Part shown: positions 52,814 through 61,354 of the stretch, one piece after another
Layout of the letters: every line of letters starts with the position of its first letter
Numbering within the stretch: the first letter of the stretch is position 1
NCBI RefSeq assembly: GCF_008180725.1
Contig: NZ_VTEV01000002.1
Location: 156,426 to 220,425, forward strand
Length of the DNA: 64,000 bases
DNA from: Sutcliffiella horikoshii
GTDB taxonomy: Bacteria > Bacillota > Bacilli > Bacillales > Bacillaceae_I
Reading direction: 5' to 3'
The notes under the pieces: generated by a model
Database searches by the model: none
Told to the model about the DNA's origin: nothing
What the model saw: only the letters and a program-made list of their open reading frames with translations
Program-made: the position numbers and the translations under genes

Positions 52814-52916
52814 AAAAAGTTACAATAACCTCTGAAAAAGTTACAATCATCATCAGAAAAGTTACAATCCCCCTCAAAAAAGTCACAATAACGGCGGAAA
52901 AAGTCACAATAACCAG
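52814..52916. repeat. 21-bp phased array of GAAAAAGTTACAAT motifs, five copies
   Basis: GTTACAAT or GTCACAAT occurs at 52819, 52840, 52861, 52882 and 52903: the period is exactly 21 bp. The upstream A-tract GAAAAA is also conserved, so each turn pair carries an A-tract. It fills the ywgA-DUF2254 gap. Confidence 0.9.
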
Positions 52917-53042
52917 AAATGGTCCTCTAAAATGGCAAAATTTCTTCGGATAGACGCACCAATAGCTAGACAAAAGGCTTACCGCCGCCCCAAAAAGGGA
53001 ATGCTACCATAAAAAGCCGATAAAAAGGGGAGCAACATATAT

Positions 53043-54326
53043 ATGGAAAAGTGGACCTTAAGAGCAAGAAAGGAAATATGGTTTGTGCCAAGCCTTTATG
53101 CATTGGCAAGCCTTATTCTAACAGCGATTGTGATAACGGTAGACACCGTTTTTGCGGATTCGGTACAGAACTACCTTCCGAAAATATTTTTCACGAACGT
53201 CGACCTGAGCACCACCATTTTGAGCTCGATTGCGACTGCTATTCTCACAATGACGACCATATCATTTTCCACTATCATGGTGGTGCTGACCACCTATTCG
53301 AGTCAGTTTTCGCCGAGGACCCTGCAAGATTTCATGACAGAGAAGACAACGTTGCGAGTACTTGGTGTGTTTGTCGGTTCCTTTATTTATACGGTGCTTT
53401 CTTTATTATTCATGAAAGATTGGTTAGATGAGAAGCGGGTGTTAGCGTCCGGTGTGAGTGTCATTCTCGCTGTGATTTGCGTTGGATACTTTGTCTTTTT
53501 CATCCACCATGTCGCACGCTCCATCCAGGTCAGCAAGCTTATTGAGAGACTTATGAAAGAAGGGCTTGCTACAGTAAAAAAGAAAAAGCTTCTCTATAAG
53601 GCTGAAAAAATTCTTTTTGAAAAGATGGAAGTTTCAGCGTCCTCTTTCCAAGAAAAAATGGAACTCACCCCAAAAGCCACAGGCTACGTTCAAGTCATCG
53701 ATGCAGAAGGGTTGGCAGCCAAGGCGAAGGAGCAAGGTTTTCAGGTTGTTTTTAATAAACGCATCGGTGACTTTGTAACGGAACGAAGCGTGATCGCCAT
53801 TGTTTATTTTACAAAAGATAGACCAGAAGACATGGACTTGACCTCTTTCATCGAGGTGGGAGAAGAGCGTACACCGCTTCAGGACGGGGAATTTGCCTTG
53901 CAAAAACTCGCGGAAGTGGCCCTGCGAGCAATATCTCCAGGTATAAACGACCCTAATACAGCCAATAACTGCATTCGGTATATGAGCAGGCTGCTGATTG
54001 ATTTTGGGGAGGTTGACTCAGACGCTATTACATACCTGGATGAAGAGAAAGAGAAACGAGTGGCGATTCCGCAACGGACCTTTGAAGAAATTCTATACAC
54101 TGGTTTTTATCAGATTCGAATATACGGAGAACGGGATATTTCGGTTGTACTTACAATCTTGGAGTGCCTGATTCTTATAGCAGAGGGAAGCAATCAGGAG
54201 ATTAAGAACAAAGTTAAGAACATGTGGGAGTTTTTAGTGGAAAGCATTAAAGAGGAATATTTCGAGCCGCTTGATATAAAAATGGTAGAGGAAAAGAAGA
54301 AAAAATTAAGTGAATTACTAAACTAA
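53043..54326 (+). CDS. DUF2254 membrane protein
   Basis: 427 aa. Four spans in the first 160 residues (SLYALASLILTAIVI; ATAILTMTTISFSTIMVVL; GVFVGSFIYTVLSLLFM; VILAVICVGYFVFFI) and a cytoplasmic C-terminal part with the family motif RAISPGINDPNTANNC. Function unknown. AAAAGGGGAGC precedes the ATG. Confidence 0.85.
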   Translation: MEKWTLRARKEIWFVPSLYALASLILTAIVITVDTVFADSVQNYLPKIFFTNVDLSTTILSSIATAILTMTTISFSTIMVVLTTYSSQFSPRTLQDFMTEKTTLRVLGVFVGSFIYTVLSLLFMKDWLDEKRVLASGVSVILAVICVGYFVFFIHHVARSIQVSKLIERLMKEGLATVKKKKLLYKAEKILFEKMEVSASSFQEKMELTPKATGYVQVIDAEGLAAKAKEQGFQVVFNKRIGDFVTERSVIAIVYFTKDRPEDMDLTSFIEVGEERTPLQDGEFALQKLAEVALRAISPGINDPNTANNCIRYMSRLLIDFGEVDSDAITYLDEEKEKRVAIPQRTFEEILYTGFYQIRIYGERDISVVLTILECLILIAEGSNQEIKNKVKNMWEFLVESIKEEYFEPLDIKMVEEKKKKLSELLN

Positions 54327-54362
54327 AAAAGGGATTCGAAAGCCTGTCCGAATCCCTCTCAA
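54325..54362. terminator. Bidirectional terminator
   Basis: GGGATTCG and CGAATCCC with flanking A and T/C runs, between convergent DUF2254 and tautomerase genes. Confidence 0.8.
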
Positions 54363-54365
54363 TTA

Positions 54366-54551
54366 TTATTGATCACTTAATCGCTTGCCGCCAACCGCAT
54401 AGTGGCCCTTTGTCATCTCTTCAATAAAGACGACGATTTTCTCTTCTGGGGCACCAGTTGTCTCGCTGACAGCAGCGGTCACTTTTTCCACCAACGCTTT
54501 TTTCTGTTCTTCATTGCGGCCTTCAAGCATTTTTACGGTTACATATGGCAT
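54366..54551 (-). CDS. 4-oxalocrotonate tautomerase family protein (YwhB-like)
   Basis: 61 aa from the ATG at 54551 (AAAGGAG upstream). The mature protein would start with the catalytic Pro (MPYVTVKMLEGR), followed by KKALVEKVTAAVSETTG and the C-terminal VVFIEEM. It forms hexamers that tautomerise enol/keto acids; the physiological substrate in Bacillus is unknown. Confidence 0.92.
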   Translation of the reverse strand: MPYVTVKMLEGRNEEQKKALVEKVTAAVSETTGAPEEKIVVFIEEMTKGHYAVGGKRLSDQ

Positions 54552-54674
54552 ATTGAAATCGCTCCTTTGAATGTTTTTAACTCTCCCGTAAATTATTGTA
54601 TAATGAAAAGAAAAGCGCAAGCGGCAGGATCGTTTTTGTCGCCGCAGCTAGTGAATTGGCAAGGGGGCTAGAAT

Positions 54675-55190
54675 ATGGACCAGGAAAAAAAGAAGAAACC
54701 GATTGGCTTTAATATTATAAAAAATGACCCGACAGACGGGCACGGAGGATTTGGGATCGGGGCGCTCAGCCTTGATAATGTTTCCCCTGTGTTTGTAGAT
54801 GTGGAGGGTGGGGAAGCTTTTGTCGATATTGGCGCCATGCATGCCCGCAGTACGGTAGAACGTGGGATTAAGTTCCTTCCTAACAAAGAGGATGTGCCGA
54901 ACGGAAAACCTTACTGGCTTGTGTGGGTAACCATCGACCGCAAGCAGGAAGGGCCATATTATGCAGGAGTGACAGCATGTGAAATGACGGTGGATCGTGA
55001 AATTCGCAGAGGCTACAAATCGCTGCCGGAGCACGTGAATAAAATGGATAAGTCCATGAAACGCCATATCATGGTGGAGCATATGGATGACCGTTCCAAA
55101 GCTATTTTGCAAAACTATTTGGAGTCTCATGACAGCGGAATGTGGGAACGAGCTTCCGATGACCTCAAAAAACAATTAGCAACAAACTAG
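54675..55190 (+). CDS. YwhD family protein
   Basis: 171 aa. It opens DQEKKKKPIGFNIIKNDPTD and continues with GALSLDNVSPVFVDVEGGEA, as in YwhD (172 aa in B. subtilis). No catalytic motif can be named and function is unknown. AAGGGGG precedes the ATG. Confidence 0.88.
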   Translation: MDQEKKKKPIGFNIIKNDPTDGHGGFGIGALSLDNVSPVFVDVEGGEAFVDIGAMHARSTVERGIKFLPNKEDVPNGKPYWLVWVTIDRKQEGPYYAGVTACEMTVDREIRRGYKSLPEHVNKMDKSMKRHIMVEHMDDRSKAILQNYLESHDSGMWERASDDLKKQLATN

Positions 55191-55321
55191 TTTGTCAAGA
55201 GGATATCAAAAATAAAGATGTGACATTTTTTTGAATGTTCGACTCTACCCACTTGAGTTATTACGACAAAAAAAGTAAAATTAAACTCACATGTGTAGAA
55301 CACATGGAAAGCTAGGACACC

Positions 55322-55354
55322 TAAAACCCCCGGGAGACATCCCGGGGGTTTTAA
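55322..55354 (+). terminator. ywhD terminator
   Basis: AAAACCCCCGGGA, GACA loop, TCCCGGGGGTTTT; very stable. Confidence 0.93.
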
Positions 55355-55387
55355 CTTTTTTAGGATACTATTTGTTCTTTGAGGCAC

Positions 55388-55527
55388 ATAGCTGTTAATT
55401 GGAGCAAAAGGCGAAGACTCCTGAGGGAGATAGCGGTAGCTTGAGACCCCGCAGCGGAGCGAGGAGGCTCAAGCACCGCCCCTAGGAAAGCGAAGCCATT
55501 TGCGGAAATCAACAGCGGTGTTCCTTA
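55388..55527 (+). repeat. Dispersed GC-rich element, copy 9
   Basis: AGCTGTTAATTGGAGCAAAA, GAAGACTCCTGAGGGAGATA, TTGAGACCCCGCAGCGGAGC, GAGGAGGCTCAAGC and GAAATCAACAGCGG. The ends AGCTGTTAATT and AATCAACAGC are inverted. It separates the ywhD terminator from the pbpG stop. Confidence 0.85.
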
Positions 55528-55531
55528 AAAA

Positions 55532-57601
55532 TCACATCCAAGGAACAAATCGTTTCCACCATTTTTCATTTTCTTCTTTTGGCTGTTCTTCAGGGATTGC
55601 TTCTTCCTCTTTTACATCTTCTAGATGAGCCATACAGTATTCTGTTGGTTCGGTTCCTTTTATATAATAGCTTAGCCTTGAAACCGGACAGTCGCTTGTG
55701 GCAAGAAGGCCGCTCTCTGGATTGACCTGCACCCCGACAACTCCTTCTGTTGGTGCAAATGCCACAACAGATTTATTGTCGAGCGCGCGCTCCATGAATC
55801 CTGCCCATAAATTTTTCGCATAGTGTTTTTCCGCCCAAAGCGTAATCGATTGATCCCTGTCATAGCCTGTCCAGACAGCACTGACCAGCTGCGGGGTGTA
55901 CCCAATCATCCAGCTGTCCGTTTCGGTGGACCCTGATTTTCCAGCATAAGGCCTTGTCAGCTTGTCGAGAATCGCATTTCCGGTTACGGCCATATAGCCG
56001 TTCAAGGACGGATCGAACATTCCGGTCATCATATGATTCAGGACAAATGTTACATCAGGATCCAGTAATTGCTTCGTTTCTTTTTCGCGCTCAAAAAGGA
56101 TTTCTCCCTTGTAATTCACTACTTTCTCAATAAAAACAGGCTTTACTTCTTTTCCACCATTCGCAAAAACACTGTAGGCATTGGCCATGTCGAGTACCCG
56201 GACAGGGGAAGTACCTAATGCAAGAGAAGGGACATCCTTTATTTTAGAACGGATTCCAAGTTCTTTTGCCTGTTTGGTCAATTCCTTTTCGCCAAGCAGC
56301 AAGTGTGTTTTTACCGCATAAACGTTATCGGATAATGGCAACGCCTGCATCATCGTCAACACATCATTTGCATAATAATTGTTAAAATTATGCGGTGTGT
56401 ATTGCGAGCGGCCGTTATCGACTTCAAAGGTTGTCACTTCACTTCTAAAGCCGGTAGATGGCGTGAATCCTTGCTCAAGCGCTCGGTAATAAAGAAGTGG
56501 CTTGAACGTCGAACCCGGCTGCCTTTCTGCCTGTGTCACCCGGTTGTAGGGGCTTTCTTCGTAATCTCTTCCGCCTACAAGCGCAAGCACTCTCCCTGTT
56601 TTCGGATCCATGGAAACGAACCCGACCTGCATATCAGACTCCGGATCGAACGTTTTCTCCACTTCCTCTTCGGCAATAGCCTGGAGAGTAGGATCCAAAG
56701 TAGTGTAAATGTGAAGCCCGCCCATTTCTAATTCTTTCTGCAGACCCAACACATTTCTAATCTCCGCTCGAACAGCATCTTGAAAATAAGGTGCCATAAA
56801 CTCTTTCGGCAGATGCTCACGATTTCCGTATGTTAGCGGCTGTGCGAGCGCGTCTTCCGCTCCTTTTTTTGTAAGAGAGCCGTTTTCCACCATGGAATTT
56901 AAGACAATTTCCTGCCTTTGTCGTGCCCGTTCGCTATCTGCATAAGGTGAAAAGACACTTGGACCTTTCGGAATACCTGCAAGCATGCTGGCTTCCGCTA
57001 CTGTCAGCTCTTTCGCAGGCTTGTTAAAATAGTAATAAGACGCCGATTCAATTCCATAAGCGCCATGACCATAGTAGATCGTATTCAAATAGCCTTCAAG
57101 AATCTCTTCTTTCGAGTAATTCGCCTCAATCCTAATCGTATAAAGGGCTTCATCCCATTTTCGCTTCCACGTCTTATCGTGAACTAGAAAAAGATTACGG
57201 GCATATTGCTGCGAAATGGTACTAGCACCTTGAACCTTTGCACCGGCCTTAATATCAGCAAGGATGGCACCACCAATTCGCTTAGGATCAAACCCGTGAT
57301 GGGTAAAAAAACGCCTATCCTCCACCGCCACCGTCGCATCAACTAAGTAAGGGGAAATGTCTTCAAGCCCGACCCAGTAACGCTTTTCGCCACTATGAGC
57401 CTCTCCGATAATGGATCCGTCCTTGCTGTAGAAAATCGACGACTGCGTAACAGAAAGGGGAGGGGCACCCTTGGATTTCGCATAAATCCAAACTCCGCCA
57501 ACTAAAAGAAAGAAAGAGATTGATAGGATAATTCCAATAAAAAACATCGCACGAATATATTTAATAACCTGCTGAAACCGGTCGTTTGTGATTAATTCCA
57601 T
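55532..57601 (-). CDS. pbpG: Class A penicillin-binding protein 2d
   Basis: About 689 aa (B. subtilis PbpG is 691). One N-terminal membrane anchor (MFFIGIILSISFFLLVGGVW), a GT51 glycosyltransferase domain with EDRRFFTHHGFD, and a transpeptidase domain with the nucleophile in PGSTFK, then SDN and KSGST. It makes peptidoglycan; PbpG acts in the forespore engulfment and germ-wall stage. I chose the ATG at 57601, about 10 nt after AAAGGGGG. Confidence 0.93.
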   Translation of the reverse strand: MELITNDRFQQVIKYIRAMFFIGIILSISFFLLVGGVWIYAKSKGAPPLSVTQSSIFYSKDGSIIGEAHSGEKRYWVGLEDISPYLVDATVAVEDRRFFTHHGFDPKRIGGAILADIKAGAKVQGASTISQQYARNLFLVHDKTWKRKWDEALYTIRIEANYSKEEILEGYLNTIYYGHGAYGIESASYYYFNKPAKELTVAEASMLAGIPKGPSVFSPYADSERARQRQEIVLNSMVENGSLTKKGAEDALAQPLTYGNREHLPKEFMAPYFQDAVRAEIRNVLGLQKELEMGGLHIYTTLDPTLQAIAEEEVEKTFDPESDMQVGFVSMDPKTGRVLALVGGRDYEESPYNRVTQAERQPGSTFKPLLYYRALEQGFTPSTGFRSEVTTFEVDNGRSQYTPHNFNNYYANDVLTMMQALPLSDNVYAVKTHLLLGEKELTKQAKELGIRSKIKDVPSLALGTSPVRVLDMANAYSVFANGGKEVKPVFIEKVVNYKGEILFEREKETKQLLDPDVTFVLNHMMTGMFDPSLNGYMAVTGNAILDKLTRPYAGKSGSTETDSWMIGYTPQLVSAVWTGYDRDQSITLWAEKHYAKNLWAGFMERALDNKSVVAFAPTEGVVGVQVNPESGLLATSDCPVSRLSYYIKGTEPTEYCMAHLEDVKEEEAIPEEQPKEENEKWWKRFVPWM

Positions 57602-57657
57602 TTTTCTCAAACCCCCTTTATCTATGACCTCTATCTAATGAAATTTTTCAAGTCGAT

Positions 57658-57778
57658 TTCAGTGGAAGGTGCGTAGACTTCCGCGGGAGGAAGGGACAGG
57701 GGAGACCCCGCAAGCTTGCCGAGGAGGCTCCCGGACCACCCGCAGAAAAGCGAAGCGCCTGGAACGGAAATCAACCGT
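57658..57778 (+). repeat. Dispersed GC-rich element, copy 10
   Basis: TTCAGTGGAAGGTGCGTAGA, CTTCCGCGGGAGGAAGGGAC, GAGACCCCGCAAGCTTGCCG, GAGGAGGCTCCCGGA and GAAAGCGAAGCGCCTGGAAC. It lies in the divergent pbpG-speE region, 57 nt from the pbpG start. Confidence 0.83.
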
Positions 57779-57878
57779 TTAAACGAACATATATCTTCAT
57801 TAATAAAAAAAGATTTTATTTCCTAGTATTAAATTCTTTGAACCTTTTTAAACATTTGCAGAAAAATAAATTTTTTAC

Positions 57879-57906
57879 TTGAATTTTTGCTAGATTCATC
57901 TATACT
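57879..57906 (+). promoter_or_regulatory. Probable promoter of speE
   Basis: TTGAAT and TATACT with a 16-nt spacer; the start codon is 190 nt on, so a long leader is made. That leader has no riboswitch I can recognise. Confidence 0.55.
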
Positions 57907-58093
57907 TTTTTCTTGGTGATTAGAAAAGTGGAGGCGGTTGTTTTTTAGCTGAGGAAGCAAGAAATCCCGACAAATCAATGTTTCATTTTTTATCGATAGG
58001 GAACGATAAAAACGAGCATTTAACGATAGAAACTAACGCTTATGGCCGCAAGATAGATAGTACATTTAATGTTGGAAGGGAATGTTGTACAAA

Positions 58094-58921
58094 ATGGAAT
58101 TATGGTACACAGAATATCAAACAAAAAACTTCGGAATTACAGCGAAAATCAAACGCACTTTACATACAGAGCAGACGGAATTCCAAAAGCTTGATATGGT
58201 AGAAACAGAAGAGTTCGGCAACATGCTTATCTTGGACGGCATGGTTATGACAACACAAAAGGACGAGTTCGTTTATCACGAAATGGTGGCACACGTGCCA
58301 TTGTTCACGCATCCGAATCCTGAAAATGTATTAGTAGTAGGCGGAGGAGACGGCGGCGTTATCCGCGAAGTCCTGAAGCACCCAAGCGTGAAAAAAGCGA
58401 CACTTGTTGAAATCGACGGAAAAGTAATCGAGTACTCTAAAAAGTATCTCCCTGAAATAGCAGGAGAGCTTGAAAACGAGCGTGTGGAAGTGAAAGTTGG
58501 CGACGGCTTCATGCATATCGCCGAAAGCGAAAACGAGTATGACGTAATTATGGTTGACTCCACAGAGCCAGTTGGACCAGCTGTTAACCTATTTACAAAA
58601 GGCTTCTATGCAGGAATCTCCAAAGCGTTAAAAGAAGACGGCGTATTCGTAGCCCAAACAGACAACCCTTGGTTCACACCAGAACTAATCACAAACGTTC
58701 AACGCGACGTACGTGAAATCTTCCCGATTACACGCCTATACATCGCAAACATCCCAACATACCCAAGCGGCATGTGGACATTCACCATCGGATCCAAAAA
58801 GCACGACCCACTGGAAGTAAGCGAAGACCGCTTCCACGAAATCGACACAAAATACTACACAAAAGACCTGCACAAAGCAGCATTCGCCCTACCAAAATTT
58901 GTAGCGGATTTAGTTAAGTAA
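58094..58921 (+). CDS. speE: Spermidine synthase
   Basis: 275 aa from the ATG at 58094 (an ATG at 58082 is the alternative). It opens [19 protein letters not shown], then [20 protein letters not shown] (decarboxylated SAM site) and DSTEPVGPA (catalytic Asp). It joins an aminopropyl group to putrescine. The next gene, agmatinase, supplies the putrescine; order and sequence match B. subtilis speEB. Confidence 0.95.
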   Translation: MELWYTEYQTKNFGITAKIKRTLHTEQTEFQKLDMVETEEFGNMLILDGMVMTTQKDEFVYHEMVAHVPLFTHPNPENVLVVGGGDGGVIREVLKHPSVKKATLVEIDGKVIEYSKKYLPEIAGELENERVEVKVGDGFMHIAESENEYDVIMVDSTEPVGPAVNLFTKGFYAGISKALKEDGVFVAQTDNPWFTPELITNVQRDVREIFPITRLYIANIPTYPSGMWTFTIGSKKHDPLEVSEDRFHEIDTKYYTKDLHKAAFALPKFVADLVK

Positions 58922-58939
58922 TAAGGTAGAGTGATAAAG

Positions 58940-59048
58940 GGGTGAAGAGGGGTCTGACCCGCGCTCCGTTACAGCGTTGAAGTTATAAAGAACTAAAGAG
59001 GGGTCTGACCCTCAGCGCATTAAAGCGCTAAGGGTCAGACCCCTTCAT
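58940..59048 (+). terminator. Two GGGGTCTGACCC-family palindromes between speE and speB
   Basis: The first half-copy is at 58946-58962; the complete one at 58995-59044 reads AAGAGGGGTCTGACCCTCAG, CGCATTAAAGCG, then CTAAGGGTCAGACCCCTT. T run is lacking (CATTAAAG follows), so it may be an RNA-stabilising hairpin and not a full stop. Confidence 0.7.
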
Positions 59049-59066
59049 TAAAGGAGGAAACCACCC

Positions 59067-59939
59067 ATGCGTTTTGATGAAGCATATTCAGGCAACGTAT
59101 TTATTAAAAGCCACCCAAGCTTTGAAGATAGCCAAGCAGTAATCTACGGCATGCCGATGGATTGGACAGTAAGCTATCGACCAGGATCACGCTTCGGCCC
59201 GTCCCGTATCCGCGAAGTATCCATCGGACTAGAAGAGTACAGCCCGTACCTAGACCGCGAACTAGAAGAAGTAAAATACTTTGATGCCGGCGACATCCCA
59301 TTGCCGTTCGGTAACCCGCAAAAAAGCATCGAAATGATAGAAGAATACATCGACAGCCTTTTAGAGAAAGATAAGTTCCCACTTGGTATGGGCGGAGAGC
59401 ATCTTGTATCATGGCCTGTTATCAAGGCAATGTACAAAAAATATCCTGACCTTGCTATCATCCACATGGACGCACACACTGACCTACGTGACGACTATGA
59501 AGGCGAGCCGCTTTCTCACTCCACACCGATCAAGAAAGCAGCAAACCTAATCGGCCCGACGAATGTGTACTCATTCGGAATCCGTTCCGGTATGAAAGAA
59601 GAATTCCAATGGGCCAAAGAAGTGGGCATGCACATCTCCAAGTTCGAGGTACTTGAGCCATTAAAAGAAATTCTTCCAACACTTGCTGGCCGTCCGGTTT
59701 ATGTAACGATCGACATCGACGTGCTTGACCCTGCGCACGCACCAGGCACAGGAACAGTGGATTGCGGCGGCATCACATCCCGCGAGTTGCTTGCATCGAT
59801 CCATGCGATTGCAGGTTCCGATGTGAACGTGGTTGGAGCGGATTTGGTTGAGGTTGCACCTATTTATGATGCTTCCGAGCAAACTGCCAACACAGCAAGT
59901 AAGCTCATCCGTGAAATGATTTTAGGTTGGGTAAAATAA
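59067..59939 (+). CDS. speB: Agmatinase
   Basis: 290 aa. The ureohydrolase motifs are MGGEHLVSWP, IIHMDAHTDLRDDY (Mn-binding) and VTIDIDVLDPAHAPGTGTVD. It hydrolyses agmatine to putrescine and urea. AAAGGAGG precedes the ATG. Probably in an operon with speE across the hairpin region. Confidence 0.96.
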   Translation: MRFDEAYSGNVFIKSHPSFEDSQAVIYGMPMDWTVSYRPGSRFGPSRIREVSIGLEEYSPYLDRELEEVKYFDAGDIPLPFGNPQKSIEMIEEYIDSLLEKDKFPLGMGGEHLVSWPVIKAMYKKYPDLAIIHMDAHTDLRDDYEGEPLSHSTPIKKAANLIGPTNVYSFGIRSGMKEEFQWAKEVGMHISKFEVLEPLKEILPTLAGRPVYVTIDIDVLDPAHAPGTGTVDCGGITSRELLASIHAIAGSDVNVVGADLVEVAPIYDASEQTANTASKLIREMILGWVK

Positions 59940-60046
59940 GCATTTTATAGTTGGCTCTGTTTTTTAAGTACTTGCAAGAGTGCTTGGGCGACAGGGCTTT
60001 TTAAGTGATGGCAGGTTCTATATGACCGAGGGCGGTGGGGTTATAG

Positions 60047-60740
60047 ATGAACGGACTAATAGGAAGGCTCTATTTGCCCGAAGCATGAGGAAATCGAGGG
60101 AAACTGTCCAATAGAACGCTTCTATACGCCCGAAGCATGAGGAAATCGAGGGAAACTGTCCAATAGAACGCTTCTATACGCCCGAAGCATGAGGAAATCG
60201 AGGCAAACTGTCTAATAGAACGCTTCTATACGCCCGAAGCATGAGGAAAACGAGGGAAACTGTCCAAAAGAACGCTTCTATATGCCCGAAGCATGAGGAA
60301 ATCCAGGGAAGCTGTCCAATAGAACGCTTCTATACGCCCGAAGTCCAAGGAAATCCAGGGAAACTGTCCAATAGAACGCTTCTATACGCCCGAAGGCCAA
60401 GGAAATTCAGGGAAACTGTCCAATAGAACGCTTCTATATGCCCGAAGCTTGAGGAAATCCAGGGAAACTGTCCAATAGAACGCTTCTATATGCCCGAAGC
60501 ATGAGGAAATCCAGGGAAGCTGTCCAATAGAACGCTTCTATACGCCCGAAGGCCAAGGAAATTCAGGGAACTGTCCAATAGAACGCTTCTATACGCCCGA
60601 AGGCCAAGGAAATTCAGGGAAACTGTCCAATAGAACGCTTCTATACGCCCGAAGCCAAAGAAACTCAAGCAAACTGTCCAATATAATGCTTCTTTTCACC
60701 CGAGATGTGCGTAAAAAACACCCAAGTGTCCAATAGAAGT
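60047..60740. repeat. 52-bp tandem array (CCCGAAG family), about 13 units
   Basis: Units start with GCCCGAAG at 60076, 60128, 60180, 60232, 60284, 60336, 60388, 60440, 60492, 60544, 60595 and 60647, plus degenerate ends. The period is 52 except one 51. Core ATAGAACGCTTCTAT is an inverted repeat with a 3-bp centre. The segment after CCCGAAG varies as CATGAGGAAAT, TCCAAGGAAAT or GGCCAAGGAAAT in patterns that suggest unequal exchange. It fills most of the 960-nt gap between speB and ywiB. Confidence 0.93.
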
Positions 60741-60898
60741 CCCAATCCCACCCCCACCCAACACGAAAATCCACCAATTTTCCACCGGCCACCAACATCC
60801 TCTATTGAACTCCACACCCTACTTGTTTTATACTATGAAGGTTATAGAAAAATCGACGCGAACCAGTAAGCGTTAAAGATAAAAGGATGTGGGGCCAG

Positions 60899-61354
60899 AT
60901 GGCAGACAATCAAAATCACTTAAAGATGCCGATAAAGGTGACGTTCCAATCGGAAATAATTAATGCGGATAATGACAGGGAGTTTGTTGTGTTTGGAGCA
61001 GATGGTCAATACTACATAAAAGGTGAATCAGAATACATCGTCTTTTCAGAAGAGCTTGAAGGCAAAGAGAAGGTCGATTGTTTTTATAAAATTACAGACA
61101 ACGAAGTGCGTCTGAAACGCTCAGGGGACATCAATATGTTGCAATCCTTCCGTGCCGGTGAAACGACAGATGGAAGCTACCAGGGTGCTGGCGCAAGGTT
61201 TCAGTTTGAAACCGAAACCGAAAAAGTGGTCATGATGAAGGATCCAGATAAGAAACGAGGCTGTTTGCAGCTTGACTATAAATTGAAGGTTCAAGATCAA
61301 ATAACCGGTCAATACTTGATAACAATCAACTACGAGGAGGAACAGGCAAGATGA
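60899..61354 (+). CDS. YwiB-like DUF1934 protein
   Basis: 151 aa from the ATG at 60899 (AAAAGGA 11 nt upstream; ATG at 60887 touches that site). A small beta-barrel pattern: [65 protein letters not shown]. This lipocalin-like family is unassigned and always near argS in bacilli, by memory. The stop overlaps argS by 4 nt. Confidence 0.88.
   Translation: MADNQNHLKMPIKVTFQSEIINADNDREFVVFGADGQYYIKGESEYIVFSEELEGKEKVDCFYKITDNEVRLKRSGDINMLQSFRAGETTDGSYQGAGARFQFETETEKVVMMKDPDKKRGCLQLDYKLKVQDQITGQYLITINYEEEQAR

Noticed and set aside
57907-58093. Possible riboswitch in the long speE leader
   Set aside because: Sequence holds short ACGATA repeats but no recognised aptamer and no terminator or masking stem that I can draw with confidence.
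57978-58202. 74-codon frame in the speE leader
   Set aside because: It overlaps the start of speE in another frame and has no conserved sequence or ribosome site.
60047-60740. CRISPR array
   Set aside because: Units are contiguous 52-bp repeats with no unique spacers, and no cas genes are nearby. The same holds for the other arrays.
60241-60798. Open frames within the 52-bp array on both strands
   Set aside because: Period 52 shifts the frame every unit and no ribosome sites are present; they are chance frames of a repeat.
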